64,000 nucleotides of DNA from NCBI GenBank assembly GCA_032622095.1, contig CP136062.1, positions 56,027,849-56,091,848 of the forward strand, written 5' to 3'. The stretch is from Siphonodentalium dalli (taxonomy: Eukaryota > Mollusca > Scaphopoda > Gadilida > Siphonodentaliidae). Shown one piece after another: positions 1 through 12,110 of this stretch. Position numbers and translations under genes: made by a program. Position 1 is the first letter of the stretch, and every line of letters starts with the position of its first letter. The notes under the pieces are model-generated. The model was not told where the DNA came from and ran no database searches. It saw only the letters and a list, made by a program, of their open reading frames with translations.

Positions 1-405
1 TTGGTTTTGAAGCTGCTATATAACCTTGAAGTTTTCTGTGCCACCCTTCGACGTGGTTTGTGGTCCAGGGCCGGTAATTGTATTATAGTGATTCCACATG
101 GTACGACCTTCGTCACATTCAATCCACTGCATAGTCACATAATCGGAAAACTTTGTCACGCGGTCGTCGATTGGGCGGTCTGTTGTTTCCATATATTCTT
201 CCCATTCTTCTATTACATTGAGCGAAGCATTTGGCAACTTTGGCTTCGTTTTGGAGCGGGAGACGGCACGGGTCTAGAGCACTGCGGACAGACTGCTTGA
301 GATCTGCGACGAAGGCTTGATGCGGAATTTGAAGTCGTTGAAGACCAGGTGTTTGCCTCCTCGATTGTTGGCGATGAAGAATACATTTACTTGAGAACTT
401 GCCAT
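1..405 (-). pseudogene. MULE-type transposase remnant, duplicate copy (partial)
   Basis: Identical in content to the remnant at 5741-6356, cut by the window edge. On the minus strand it starts with MASSQVNVFFIANN and GGKHLVFNDFKFRI, resembling the start of a FLYWCH zinc finger. It then reads an acidic stretch and WNHYN, where a MULE transposase C-terminus would lie. It is broken by an in-frame TAG near 274 and a frameshift near the GP codons at ~75. No function is expected. Confidence 0.75.
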
Positions 406-1634
406 GATGAAGATAGAACATTGAATATGATCAACTTTGGAGAGACATGGGGGTTTTATAGCTCAATACGATCGCTCAATACGAATAACAGTTTACTACT
501 ATTTCACTGAGTGAACATGAAAATCGCTCATCTGATGACGACTCACGTGAAACTCATTTAGCGGCATGCTAAAACAACATTGCAAACGGGAGCCTGGAAA
601 ACTGTTATTTAATTAATACAGACTATAGGCGCGACGATCACACCTTGCCGGCGATATTTTTGCAGGCTCGTCGGCAAAGTGAGAATAAGCCCCCTAAACA
701 TCTGGCTAGTGACAGCTCGAATCATGAGTATTTTATAAAATTGCATGCATGTGACTATAGCCACCGTTGTGTATTGATTGTGACAATATAAAACTGTTGC
801 CACACGTTTAAATTGACTGTACGTACCCACATGCTACCTTTTCGGGTTGGTAACGGAGAAAACATGCATACAAGTGCCTACCGTTTTCATGACAGCTGAA
901 AAGTATAGGAACATGACCCTCCGGTGCTCATTTTAACATGACACATTCCACACATACTATATTTTCATATTATGATGATGATAACCGGCATATTGAAAAT
1001 TTATTTTGTCGATTTTATTGCAAACTACATGTCGATTTAAGGAATTTTAGGCCTTTGCCTCTTTTGAGATTTTGTCTCACCTCCTGGTTTAGCTGGTTAG
1101 TGCCACACGGGTACAACACTGATTAAGACATTGTTGAAGACATTGATTGTATCAGATCGAAGATCGAATGAAATTGTCAGCGTTGACTTCATACTTACAC
1201 ATACACCCTGCAGACACTCAATAATCACTGATGGTTGTGTTGTTTCAACATTTTAACTTCTCATATTTTCTACAATGACATGCAGTAATTAAGCTGTCAC
1301 CTCTAATCAGTCTACCGCTTTACTATTACTAATTAAAACGTGTAAGTGTGGTTCCTAATCCGATACCACGAGTAAGCTTCAAACAATGCGCGGAAGATAT
1401 CGCGCAGTAAGCTTTTCACGAAACAGTGCGCGGTAGATTCTACCACTCACTATCTCTCTCCAATACGAGTTAAAACATTAAAATAACCTTACAAATTCGC
1501 AACCGAAGACTGTCTACTACTATAGTTCATGTTTTAATTCAACCCCACCTGCCCCTGTGCATAATAACTGTTTTATTTGTACCGCGCAATTCCGCGTAGT
1601 TCTGCGCAGTTCCGCGCACTGTTTCGAGGTGCCG
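1..1634 (-). mobile_element. Right part of a Mutator-like element (duplicate copy)
   Basis: This is the duplicate of 5952-7585. It holds the transposase remnant on the minus strand (1-405), about 0.9 kb without a recognisable gene, and the right terminal inverted repeat (about 1345-1634) with repeated gcgcactgtttcgag-type motifs. It ends just before TGTATTTTG (1635-1643), the sequence that also flanks the complete copy. The left end lies outside the window. Confidence 0.85.
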
Positions 1635-1708
1635 TGTATTTTGTAAACCATTCTCTCCTATATTATATAGCTGGAGGAAATAAAGATGATATATCTATTA
1701 TAGAGGAT

Positions 1709-3409
1709 ACTAGAAGGTGACCCGACTTCGTCCGGGCTATTCAAAAACCAAATTTCAAGTCGATAGCTCCACCCGTTTCCGAGATATATAGCCCAATGTC
1801 ATTTGCGGATACCTCGGCCGGTGATGAGTTAACGCGACATCGGCCGGTTATGAGTTAAACGCGATCACGTCACGATCCATGTTGACGGCGTAATATATTT
1901 ACGCAATGTTTTTCGATGAGCGAAGCATGGTCCTGCGTTCTTCCCGATAATTAAGGTAGAAACTTTAAACGTACACAGGCGTGTGATACATCATTGGAAC
2001 GATGAAGCGCCACATATTCTAACAGTGCAAATTATATGACTGGCAATTTATTATTCGCGCTATATCGAATCGATTTGTGAGCACCGAACTGAAATATATT
2101 AGCGCAAAACGGCGTAAAAACAGATTTGACGTCGGCACGTGAAAAGTTGACCTCGGATTTGAAAATTAATATGCCTATGCCACTTCCCGACCAATAGTAC
2201 CCTCACATACGAAGTTTCATCGAAATCGGGTCGGCCGTTTTCGAGTTCATCGCGAACACACACACAGACCACAGATACACAGACAGATCTTCCAAAACAT
2301 ATAATAGACTAGCCGATGAGCCCGACGTTGTCCGGGCTATTCAAAAACCAAATTTCAAGTCGATAGCTCCACCCGTTTCCGAGATCTCGTCTGCGCATGC
2401 GCGAAGCTGGCGTCGCACGGGATCGGCGACCCGATAAAATTCGTATCCGGGGCAAGATACATTCACATACCAAATTTCAAGTCGATAGCTCCACCCGTTT
2501 CCTAGATCTGGTCTGCGCATGCGCGAAGCTTGCGTCGCACGGGCTCGGCGACCGGATAAAATTCGTATCCGGGACAAGATACATTCACACACCAAATTTC
2601 AAGTCGATAGCTCCACCCGTTTCCGAGATCTGCTCTGCGCATGCGCGAAGCTTGCGTCGCACGGGCTCAACGACCCGATAAAATTCGTATTCGGGGCAAG
2701 ATACATTCACATAGCAAATTTCAAGTCGATAGCTCCACCCGTTTCCGAGATATCGTCTGCGCATGCGCTGCATGGGCGTCGCACGGGTTCGCCAATACGA
2801 CAACGTCCACCACCTGGTCAAACTACACGCACGTACCAAGTTTTGTCCCGATCGGTCGAGAATCGTAGATTTGTATCAATGACAGACAGACAAACATACA
2901 GACATACAAACAGAGGTCTTCAAAATATATATGAGACTAGCCGATGAGCCCAACGTTGTCCGGGCTATTCAAAAACCAAATTTCAAGTCGATAGCTCCAC
3001 CCGTTTCCGAAATCTGGTCTGCGCATGCGCGAAGCTGGCGTCGCACGGGCTCGGCGACCCGATAAAATTCGTATCAGCGGCAAGATACATTCACATACCA
3101 AATTTCAAGTCGATAGCTCCACCCGTTTCCGAGATCTGGTCTGCGCATGCGCGAAGCTGGCGTCGCACGGGCTCGGCGACCCGATAAAATTCGTATCCGG
3201 GGCAAGATACATTCACATACCAAATTTCAAGTCGATAGCTCCACCCGTTTCCGAGATCTGGTCTGCGCATGCGCGAAGCTGGCGTCGCACGGGCTCGGCG
3301 ACCCGATAAAATTCGTATCCGCGGCAAGATACATTCACATACCAAATTTCAAGTCGATAGCTCCACCCATTTCCGAGATCTCGTCTGCGAATGCGCGAAG
3401 CTGGCGTCA
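1709..3409. repeat. Composite repeat with 122-bp monomer array, copy 1
   Basis: It begins with actagaaggtgacccgac and has a ~600-bp leader. The monomer arrays lie at about 2341-2810 and 2965-3409, separated by a cagacagacaaacatac-type tail (about 2880-2940) and a renewed start motif. The monomer spacing is 122 bp (for example 2397, 2519, 2641). Almost every monomer carries TGCGCATGCGCG. No protein gene is supported: the monomer is open in several frames on both strands only because it is GC-rich and repeated. Confidence 0.85.
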
Positions 3410-4084
3410 TGAATGGCATGTTGCATTGCTCCGATGGTCAGTTAACATGCTAGATATAAAATAAAGTCACAATTCTTAACCAGTTTCTCTTAACCAAACA
3501 ACAGAGACAGATCTTAAAGATATCAGTAAAAAACGTAACATTTCTACTTCCGGCCGCCATTTTGGCGACCATCTTGGACGGTGAGTTCCAATTTTGGCAC
3601 AAAAAGATGACGTTATGTCTTAGCTTCAGAAAAATGTTTACATGTGTATACATATGACAAGATTTTCTCACTATCTTTGTGTTTACGGGAGTATGTATAT
3701 GTGTGTGTATGTGTATGTGTGGGTGTTGGTGTGTACTGATGGTATTTGTGCATGTGTGTGTATATACGTATGTATGTCTATGTGTATACATGAATTCGGA
3801 TGCGAGCTGTTGAGTATGTGCGCATGTATGCGTTTATGTGTGTTTATCTTTGATACGAGTGTGGTGGGCATCACTGTTGCGTGTTGTTTTTGTCAGCCAG
3901 AATATAACTAAGTGCGTACGTGGCTATGTGAATGTATCCATGCATATGAGAGAATGTTTAATGTTGACATTGTATGCCTGTGCGAGATTACTTGTTTGGA
4001 TGAGTGCATGTGTTCATGGTGGTGGGAATTATTACTTACTTTACTTTCTATGCTATGTTGTTATGTTATAATTTGATTATAGCA
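3410..4084. other. Gene-free spacer with GT-rich microsatellite
   Basis: Unrelated to the array at its left. Bases 3690-3870 are an imperfect (TG)n/(TATG)n tract, and 3550-3580 holds a ggccgccattttggc motif common in repeats. The open frames here are low-complexity Thr/His/Tyr or Cys/Val/Met runs made by the dinucleotide repeat. No gene seen. Confidence 0.7.
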
Positions 4085-4093
4085 TGTATTTTG
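4085..4093. repeat. MULE target-site duplication, left
   Basis: TGTATTTTG, identical to 7586-7594, abuts the left inverted repeat. Nine bases is the characteristic duplication length of Mutator-like transposases. Confidence 0.85.
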
Positions 4094-7000
4094 GGGTGCC
4101 TCGAAACAGTGCACGGAACTGCGCAGACAGAACAGTTATTATGCACGGGGAGTTGATTTAAAACATGTATATTAATGAAATATAGTAGTAGAAGGTCTTC
4201 AGTTACGAATTTGCAAGGTCATTTTACCGTTTTATTAGATATAGTGAGTGGTAGAATCTACCGCGCACTGTTTCGAGAAAAGCTTACTGCGCTATATCTT
4301 CCGCGCATTGTTTCGAGAAAAGCTTATATATAGGGGCCTACTGCGCAGTTGATTCCAGAAAACTTACTGCGCGGTATCGGATTAATATAGCCATAGTTAC
4401 GTGATAAATTAGATATTATAAAACAATTTTTTTTAAACTCCCATCAGCTTTTATTCGGGCATTGAACCGGCAGACTAAAAAAGTCAGGTAGTTGTCTTTC
4501 CTATAGCGAACATATTATTTTTAGCAGCATCTGGGACTAATATAATATGTCTATATTAGTCCCAGGCAGCATATTGGCCAAAATGAAATTACCGGAGCCA
4601 TATATGGCAAATCTTATCTCTCTCTGTTCGTTGATCAGTTATTATGTCAAGAAGTCTGTCCGTCAAGTCAGGTAATTTCAATATTTTCCAATCAGTCTCT
4701 ATTTTGATCACATTGTTTAAACTTTGACAGTTATTATTAGTCCAATCTGAGACTAATATATTATATATTATGTATATATTGGTCCCTGGTCCAATGGCGA
4801 GGAATAATGTTTGGAAATTTAAGTGCTGGCAATTAAGAATACTTTTTCCTTTAATTTTGGAATAAGAGTTGATCTGAAATAGTTATTACTGCCATAAATG
4901 TTCAACAGATCAGTTTCGATTTCCTCATATGTTGCACAAATCTATAGTATTCCATGGTCATATAGTGTGAATGTGGTCTCATCGAGGGCTTGCTTCCCTC
5001 ATATGGTGTGGCTGTACATACATACACATTCAAAGTACATGGGACTGCATGTAGTTTCAAATAATAGTTAATATGTTTCCAGCGAAGTTAGAAATTCAAC
5101 CGAACACGTTTGTGTCACATATAATTCAAACTTTAGTGTGTATCAACGATTCGCAATATTTAGGAACATAAAGGCCCAAAATGTGTTGGCTCCGTTACCA
5201 CGCCCACTGTAATGTATGTGTGTCGCATATCCCAAACGCCACATCAATATTTCCCACATGTTTTGTTTTCTAAAACGTATATATCCCCACATAAGAAATT
5301 GGCCAATTTCGTCTGTCTATACACCATATAGAGTGATAGAGAGTGTTCGATTCGGAATGAATTTTTAATTGCACGGTAATCCTAAGATATACGGGTAGCC
5401 ATTGACCCTAAACGGGAGCATCTCACTTTGCCGACGGCTATTGTTTCCGGGGGTACCTGCACGAGGTGGCAATAATCCCTTACTTCAATCATTTGCCGCT
5501 TATAGTCTATTCCTCTTTTCTTTTGGTGTTTTAATGGTTTGTCCTCTCTTTTTGTAGGTTTTTAATGATTTGTCAATTTGGGAACGAGGGTTTTGGAACC
5601 TTTGGTGCTGATTCAATGTTGATGTCAGGAAATAATCTATGTCATGTTTTATCTATTTATTGATTCAAAATAATTAATAAAATACATACAAGGAGATAAC
5701 AAACATATAACAAATACACGACAATACTTTAACAAAAAGCTCAATTGCGAACTAATTTAGCGATTGTATCTAAGTATTCAACAACGTCGATCTCGTTTTC
5801 CCTGAATATTCTCTTGAAATGTCTAAGAGACGCGTTGACCGCCCGATATTTCTTCTCTGTGGTTGAACTCTGCCGCCACCAGTCAGTTGAAGTATCGTCG
5901 ATTCTGTATATGCTTGGACTTTTTTAATATGGTCGATCATGTCGAATATATTTGGTTTTGAAGCTGCTATATAACCTTGAAGTTTTCTGTGCCACCCTTC
6001 GACGTGGTTTGTGGTCCAGGGCCGGTAATTGTATTATAGTGATTCCACATGGTACGACCTTCGTCACATTCAATCCACTGCATAGTCACATAATCGGAAA
6101 ACTTTGTCACGCGGTCGTCGATTGGGCGGTCTGTTGTTTCCATATATTCTTCCCATTCTTCTATTACATTGAGCGAAGCATTTGGCAACTTTGGCTTCGT
6201 TTTGGAGCGGGAGACGGCACGGGTCTAGAGCACTGCGGACAGACTGCTTGAGATCTGCGACGAAGGCTTGATGCGGAATTTGAAGTCGTTGAAGACCAGG
6301 TGTTTGCCTCCTCGATTGTTGGCGATGAAGAATACATTTACTTGAGAACTTGCCATGATGAAGATAGAACATTGAATATGATCAACTTTGGAGAGACATG
6401 GGGGTTTTATAGCTCAATACGATCGCTCAATACGAATAACAGTTTACTACTATTTCACTGAGTGAACATGAAAATCGCTCATCTGATGACGACTCACGTG
6501 AAACTCATTTAGCGGCATGCTAAAACAACATTGCAAACGGGAGCCTGGAAAACTGTTATTTAATTAATACAGACTATAGGCGCGACGATCACACCTTGCC
6601 GGCGATATTTTTGCAGGCTCGTCGGCAAAGTGAGAATAAGCCCCCTAAACATCTGGCTAGTGACAGCTCGAATCATGAGTATTTTATAAAATTGCATGCA
6701 TGTGACTATAGCCACCGTTGTGTATTGATTGTGACAATATAAAACTGTTGCCACACGTTTAAATTGACTGTACGTACCCACATGCTACCTTTTCGGGTTG
6801 GTAACGGAGAAAACATGCATACAAGTGCCTACCGTTTTCATGACAGCTGAAAAGTATAGGAACATGACCCTCCGGTGCTCATTTTAACATGACACATTCC
6901 ACACATACTATATTTTCATATTATGATGATGATAACCGGCATATTGAAAATTTATTTTGTCGATTTTATTGCAAACTACATGTCGATTTAAGGAATTTTA

Positions 7001-7585
7001 GGCCTTTGCCTCTTTTGAGATTTTGTCTCACCTCCTGGTTTAGCTGGTTAGTGCCACACGGGTACAACACTGATTAAGACATTGTTGAAGACATTGATTG
7101 TATCAGATCGAAGATCGAATGAAATTGTCAGCGTTGACTTCATACTTACACATACACCCTGCAGACACTCAATAATCACTGATGGTTGTGTTGTTTCAAC
7201 ATTTTAACTTCTCATATTTTCTACAATGACATGCAGTAATTAAGCTGTCACCTCTAATCAGTCTACCGCTTTACTATTACTAATTAAAACGTGTAAGTGT
7301 GGTTCCTAATCCGATACCACGAGTAAGCTTCAAACAATGCGCGGAAGATATCGCGCAGTAAGCTTTTCACGAAACAGTGCGCGGTAGATTCTACCACTCA
7401 CTATCTCTCTCCAATACGAGTTAAAACATTAAAATAACCTTACAAATTCGCAACCGAAGACTGTCTACTACTATAGTTCATGTTTTAATTCAACCCCACC
7501 TGCCCCTGTGCATAATAACTGTTTTATTTGTACCGCGCAATTCCGCGTAGTTCTGCGCAGTTCCGCGCACTGTTTCGAGGTGCCG
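4094..7585 (-). mobile_element. Complete Mutator-like element (MULE) with 9-bp target duplication
   Basis: The ends are inverted copies: gggtgcctcgaaacagtgc at the left and, read in reverse complement, cggcacctcgaaacagtgc at the right. The terminal inverted repeats are about 290 bp (4094-4385 and about 7296-7585). Directly outside, TGTATTTTG occurs at both 4085-4093 and 7586-7594, a 9-bp direct repeat typical of Mutator insertions. Inside is only a broken transposase (5741-6356, minus strand). The 4.4-5.7 kb interior has no gene, only short AT hairpins such as 4531-4566 around gggactaatataatatg. The copy is non-autonomous and internally deleted. Confidence 0.88.
5741..6356 (-). pseudogene. 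FLYWCH/MULE transposase, internally deleted and frameshifted
   Basis: On the minus strand from ATG at 6356 it reads MASSQVNVFFIANN then GGKHLVFNDFKFRI, resembling a FLYWCH zinc-finger start. It then passes an in-frame TAG near 6225 directly into ...ASLNVIEEWEEYM...WNHYN. After a frameshift near 6026 it reads TTNHVEGWHRKLQ and KPNIFDMIDHIKKVQAYTE, the TNN-x-EGWH region and C-terminus of MULE transposases. A further shift leads to FRENEIDVVEYLDTIAKL and TGA at 5741-5743. The DDE catalytic middle is missing, so this is a dead remnant. The FLYWCH part is less certain than the C-terminal part. Confidence 0.8.
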
Positions 7586-9374
7586 TGTATTTTGTAAACC
7601 ATTCTCTCCTATATTATATAGCTGGAGGAAATAAAGATGATATATCTATTATAGAGGATACTAGAAGGTGACCCGACTTCGTCCGGGCTATTCAAAAACC
7701 AAATTTCAAGTCGATAGCTCCACCCGTTTCCGAGATATATAGCCCAATGTCATTTGCGGATACCTCGGCCGGTGATGAGTTAACGCGACATCGGCCGGTT
7801 ATGAGTTAAACGCGATCACGTCACGATCCATGTTGACGGCGTAATATATTTACGCAATGTTTTTCGATGAGCGAAGCATGGTCCTGCGTTCTTCCCGATA
7901 ATTAAGGTAGAAACTTTAAACGTACACAGGCGTGTGATACATCATTGGAACGATGAAGCGCCACATATTCTAACAGTGCAAATTATATGACTGGCAATTT
8001 ATTATTCGCGCTATATCGAATCGATTTGTGAGCACCGAACTGAAATATATTAGCGCAAAACGGCGTAAAAACAGATTTGACCTCGGCACGTGAAAAGTTG
8101 ACCTCGGATTTGAAAATTAATATGCCTATGCCACTTCCCGACCAATAGTACCCTCACATACGAAGTTTCATCGAAATCGGGTCGGCCGTTTTCGAGTTCA
8201 TCGCGAACACACACACAGACCACAGATACACAGAACACAGATACACAGACAGATCTTCCAAAACATATAATAGACTAGCCGATGAGCCCGACGTTGTCCG
8301 GGCTATTCAAAAACCAAATTTCAAGTCGATAGCTCCACCCGTTTCCGAGATCTCGTCTGCGCATGCGCGAAGCTGGCGTCGCACGGGATCGGCGACCCGA
8401 TAAAATTCGTATCCGGGGCAAGATACATTCACATACCAAATTTCAAGTCGATAGCTCCACCCGTTTCCTAGATCTGGTCTGCGCATGCGCGAAGCTTGCG
8501 TCGCACGGGCTCGGCGACCGGATAAAATTCGTATCCGGGACAAGATACATTCACACACCAAATTTCAAGTCGATAGCTCCACCCGTTTCCGAGATCTGCT
8601 CTGCGCATGCGCGAAGCTTGCGTCGCACGGGCTCAACGACCCGATAAAATTCGTATTCGGGGCAAGATACATTCACATAGCAAATTTCAAGTCGATAGCT
8701 CCACCCGTTTCCGAGATATCGTCTGCGCATGCGCTGCATGGGCGTCGCACGGGTTCGCCAATACGACAACGTCCACCACCTGGTCAAACTACACGCACGT
8801 ACCAAGTTTTGTCCCGATCGGTCGAGAATCGTAGATTTGTATCAATGACAGACAGACAAACATACAGACATACAAACAGAGGTCTTCAAAATATATATGA
8901 GACTAGCCGATGAGCCCAACGTTGTCCGGGCTATTCAAAAACCAAATTTCAAGTCGATAGCTCCACCCGTTTCCGAAATCTGGTCTGCGCATGCGCGAAG
9001 CTGGCGTCGCACGGGCTCGGCGACCCGATAAAATTCGTATCAGCGGCAAGATACATTCACATACCAAATTTCAAGTCGATAGCTCCACCCGTTTCCGAGA
9101 TCTGGTCTGCGCATGCGCGAAGCTGGCGTCGCACGGGCTCGGCGACCCGATAAAATTCGTATCCGGGGCAAGATACATTCACATACCAAATTTCAAGTCG
9201 ATAGCTCCACCCGTTTCCGAGATCTGGTCTGCGCATGCGCGAAGCTGGCGTCGCACGGGCTCGGCGACCCGATAAAATTCGTATCCGCGGCAAGATACAT
9301 TCACATACCAAATTTCAAGTCGATAGCTCCACCCATTTCCGAGATCTCGTCTGCGCATGCGCGAAGCGGGCGCC
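5952..9374. repeat. Tandem segmental duplication, copy 2
   Basis: Near-identical to 1-3408, offset 5951 and then 5966 after a 15-bp insertion (about 8234-8248) in a cacagataca tract. Copy 2 continues into monomers with a gcgggcgcc variant where copy 1 shows gctggcgtc followed by unrelated sequence. Confidence 0.93.
7586..7594. repeat. MULE target-site duplication, right
   Basis: TGTATTTTG, identical to 4085-4093. The same nine bases also follow the duplicated copy's right end at 1635-1643, so the insertion predates the segmental duplication. Confidence 0.85.
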
Positions 9375-9534
9375 GCACGGGCTCGCCAATACGACAACGT
9401 CCACCGCCTGGTCAAACTACACACACGTACCAAGTTTCGTCCCGATCGGTCGAGAATCGTAGATGTGTATAAATGACAGACAAACAAACAAACATACATA
9501 CAGACAGAGGTCTTCAAAATATATATGAGACTAG
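7675..9534. repeat. Composite repeat with 122-bp monomer array, copy 2
   Basis: Same organisation as 1709-3409: start motif, ~600-bp leader, monomers at about 8307-8775 and 8931-9420, and a tail of acagacaaacaaacaaac ending near 9530. Eight monomer junctions carry the TGCGCATGCGC palindrome, seven of them with the full 12-base form. No protein gene. Confidence 0.85.
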
Positions 9535-9878
9535 AAGGTGACCCGACTTCGTCCGGGGTTTAACCTTGAATTGTCTATTTTGAAGGCCAAGGTCAAGTGG
9601 GGTCACGATTATAGTCTGCGCATGCGCGAAGCGGGCGCCGCACGGGCTCGCCAATACGACAACGTCCACCGCCTGGTCAAACTACACACACGTACCAAGT
9701 TTCGTCCCGATCGGTCGAGAATCGTAGATGTGTATAAATGACAGACAAACAAACAAACATACATACAGACAGAGGTCTTCAAAATATATATGAGACTAGA
9801 AGGTGACCCGACTTCGTCCGGGGTTTAACCTTGAATTGTCTATTTTGAAGGCCAAGGTCAAGTGGGGTCACGATTTGA
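9349..9878. repeat. 265-bp direct tandem duplication
   Basis: The stretch from gtctgcgcatgcgcgaagcg at 9349 recurs at 9614, offset 265. It includes the tail and the start motif tagaaggtgacccgacttcg plus a caaggtcaagtggggtcacg extension. The second unit ends near 9878 and leads into a gacccgtccaaaacactg segment. Confidence 0.88.
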
Positions 9879-11205
9879 CCCGTCCAAAACACTGCCCGAA
9901 CAAAAGTACCCGACAAAAGTACACGTCGAAATCCATCCGGTTTTACCCGATTTGACCTTTTAACCCGATTTGATTTCCACTAAAGTATATAAACGCGCCT
10001 CATATACACACGCTCATTAATTATCAAGTTTCAACGTAAAGATAAATTACCATCGGTGCCCGAGATATCGCCAAGACGTCTGAAACAGTCAAATGCATCG
10101 GCCGGTTAAGCGTCAACGTGATCTAACGTTATGAACTCTAACGACGTCATAGAAGTTACGCATTGTTTTTATCCTGATGGAAGATAGTACCACTTCTTCT
10201 TGATAATTGAGGCAGATAACTAAAACGGATACATACGCATTATATATCGTTGGAAAGAGGAAACACGAAAGATTCTCACAGTGTCATTATTATGACTGGC
10301 ATTTAATTATTCGCGCTGTTTCGAATCGATTTGTAAGCACCGAACTCAAATGAAAGTCCCATAACACAGCGTAAAAACAGATTTGACCTCGGCACGTGAA
10401 AAGTTGACCTCGGATCTGAAAATTAATATGCCTATGCCACTTCCCGACCGATAGTACCCTCACATACGAAGTTTCATCGAAATCGGGTCGGCCGTTTTCG
10501 AGTTCATCGCGAACACACACACAGACCACGGATACACAGACCACAGATACACAGACAGATCTTCCAAATCATATAATAGACTAGCCGATGAGCCCGACGT
10601 TGTCCGGGCTATTCAAAAACCAAATTTCAAGTCGATAGCTCCACCCGTTTCCGAGATCTGGTCTGCGCATGCGCGAAGCTGGCGTCGCACGGGCTCGGCG
10701 ACCCGATAAAATTCGTATCCGCGGCAAGATACATTCACATACCAAATTTCAAGTCGATAGCTCCACCCATTTCCGAGATCTCGTCTGCGAATGCGCGAAG
10801 CTGGCGTCGCACGGGCTCGGCGACCCGATAAAATTCGTATCCGGGACAAGATACATTCACATACCAAATTTCAAGTCGATAGCTCCACCCGTTTCCGAGA
10901 TCTCGTCTGCGCATGCGCGAAGCTGGCGTCGCACGGGCTCGGCGATCCGATAAAATTCGTATCCGGGGCAAGATACATTCACATACCAAATTTCAAGTCG
11001 ATAGCTCCACCCGTTTCCGAGATCTCGTCTGCGCATGCGCGAAGCGGGCGCCGCACGGGCTCGCCAATACGACAACGTCCACCGCCTGGTCAAACTACAC
11101 ACGTACCAAGTTTCGTCCCGATCGGTCGAGAATCGTAGATTTGTATAAATGACAGACAAACAAACAAACATACATACAGACAGAGGTCTTCAAAATATAT
11201 ATGAG
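9800..11205. repeat. Third, diverged copy of the composite 122-bp-array element
   Basis: The leader (about 9880-10560) is recognisably related to 7741-8270 but diverged, for example in gatttgacctcggcacgtg. Monomers follow at about 10613-11090, and the tail ends near 11205. The monomer with gcgaatgcgcgaag near 10786 matches the last monomer of copy 1 (near 3384) rather than copy 2. This suggests exchange between arrays. Confidence 0.8.
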
Positions 11206-12110
11206 ATAATCCTCTTCAAAAGACCAACTTAGTCCAAATTTTTCTAGATCAAATCTGTTATCGACCAAACTATAAGGTCCAATAACCATACCAATGTATA
11301 GGTTGCCTGCAGTATATATGCGACAAACATGTGTAATTTGTGTATGCACAGTACGTATTACGTCACGTTGTGACTGGGCCCGCGGCTGGATGACTAAATG
11401 TTCGTCCAGCCTGTGTATTAATACTATAGTTCTCCATCTGCAGTACATTAACCAATAGCAAGTAATTGAAGAACACACTGATATATTACATGTATTCTTT
11501 GCAAATGGCAGAAACACAGTACAGGGGATTGTAACGCGCTCGCAGCTCTGCCTCACCCCAATCGCATTATACCCTTAAACGCCGTACCTCTGTATACAGT
11601 ATTTTAAAAATCGTAGCAAATTATTTCCGAATGATATGCCATTTATTTTTGCTCCAAAATACACTGTACATTATGCCTGAGTTGGCAGTAGAGTTCCAAG
11701 AAAAATAAGATGGCGTCTATCGACCCCGTATATGAATCCATATCCTCCCGGTGCTTTCAATGTGGGGTCGATGTCAATCAAGGTGAACCTGATTATCCCA
11801 CATCTCCTGATAGTAGATTTCAAATGTCATTGGTCAATCTAGTAGGCCACCATGATTAATTTGCCTACCTCGCACCCCCGGGTATACTACTAGGGTATAT
11901 AGTAGTATATAATCACTGTCCACCCATGCATGTGATATAGCCCGCCCTGTCCTCGTTAACTAATGCGGCAATATCGGTATTGTCGCATATCGTTTCACGC
12001 GGATACGCGAGAATACGCGGCGATATTGCCACATGAGTTAAAGTTTAATTGTCACTATATATACATCAGATTTATATTGTAGGTGCATACCCCAGATGGC
12101 AACATATCTA
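11206..12110. other. Gene-free interval
   Basis: Mixed single-copy-looking sequence with moderate AT. A 153-codon minus-strand open frame (11095-11556) starts in the repeat tail and shows no domain I recognise. I see no convincing exon, RNA gene or terminal repeat. Confidence 0.5.

Larger units (their letters stand above)
1..3408. repeat. Tandem segmental duplication, copy 1 (truncated by window edge)
   Basis: Position 1 matches position 5952 and the two stretches stay almost identical to about 3386/9352. Differences I noticed include a g/c substitution near 2131/8082 and a 15-bp insertion near 8234. Copy 1 therefore carries the right half of a Mutator-like element (1-1634), its right flank and a 122-bp-monomer array. 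At 3409 copy 1 breaks from the array into unrelated sequence, whereas copy 2 continues in array. A recent duplication is likely; an assembly duplication of a repeat-rich region cannot be excluded. Confidence 0.93.

Noticed and set aside
2310-2350. gccgatgagcccgacgttgt with ccgggctattcaaa as a hammerhead ribozyme core in the array leader
   Set aside because: Part of the CUGAUGAG/stem II look is present, but the required GAAA after stem II and a cleavage triplet are missing.
2341-3464. Overlapping 75-142-codon open frames on both strands (…RPDKIRIRGKIHSH…) in the 122-bp arrays as a repeat protein family
   Set aside because: 122 is not a multiple of three, the same text is open in several frames and both strands, and there is no splice or start context; they are array artefacts.
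11095-11556. 153-codon minus-strand frame
   Set aside because: Half of it is repeat tail; the rest shows no domain or codon pattern suggestive of a gene.
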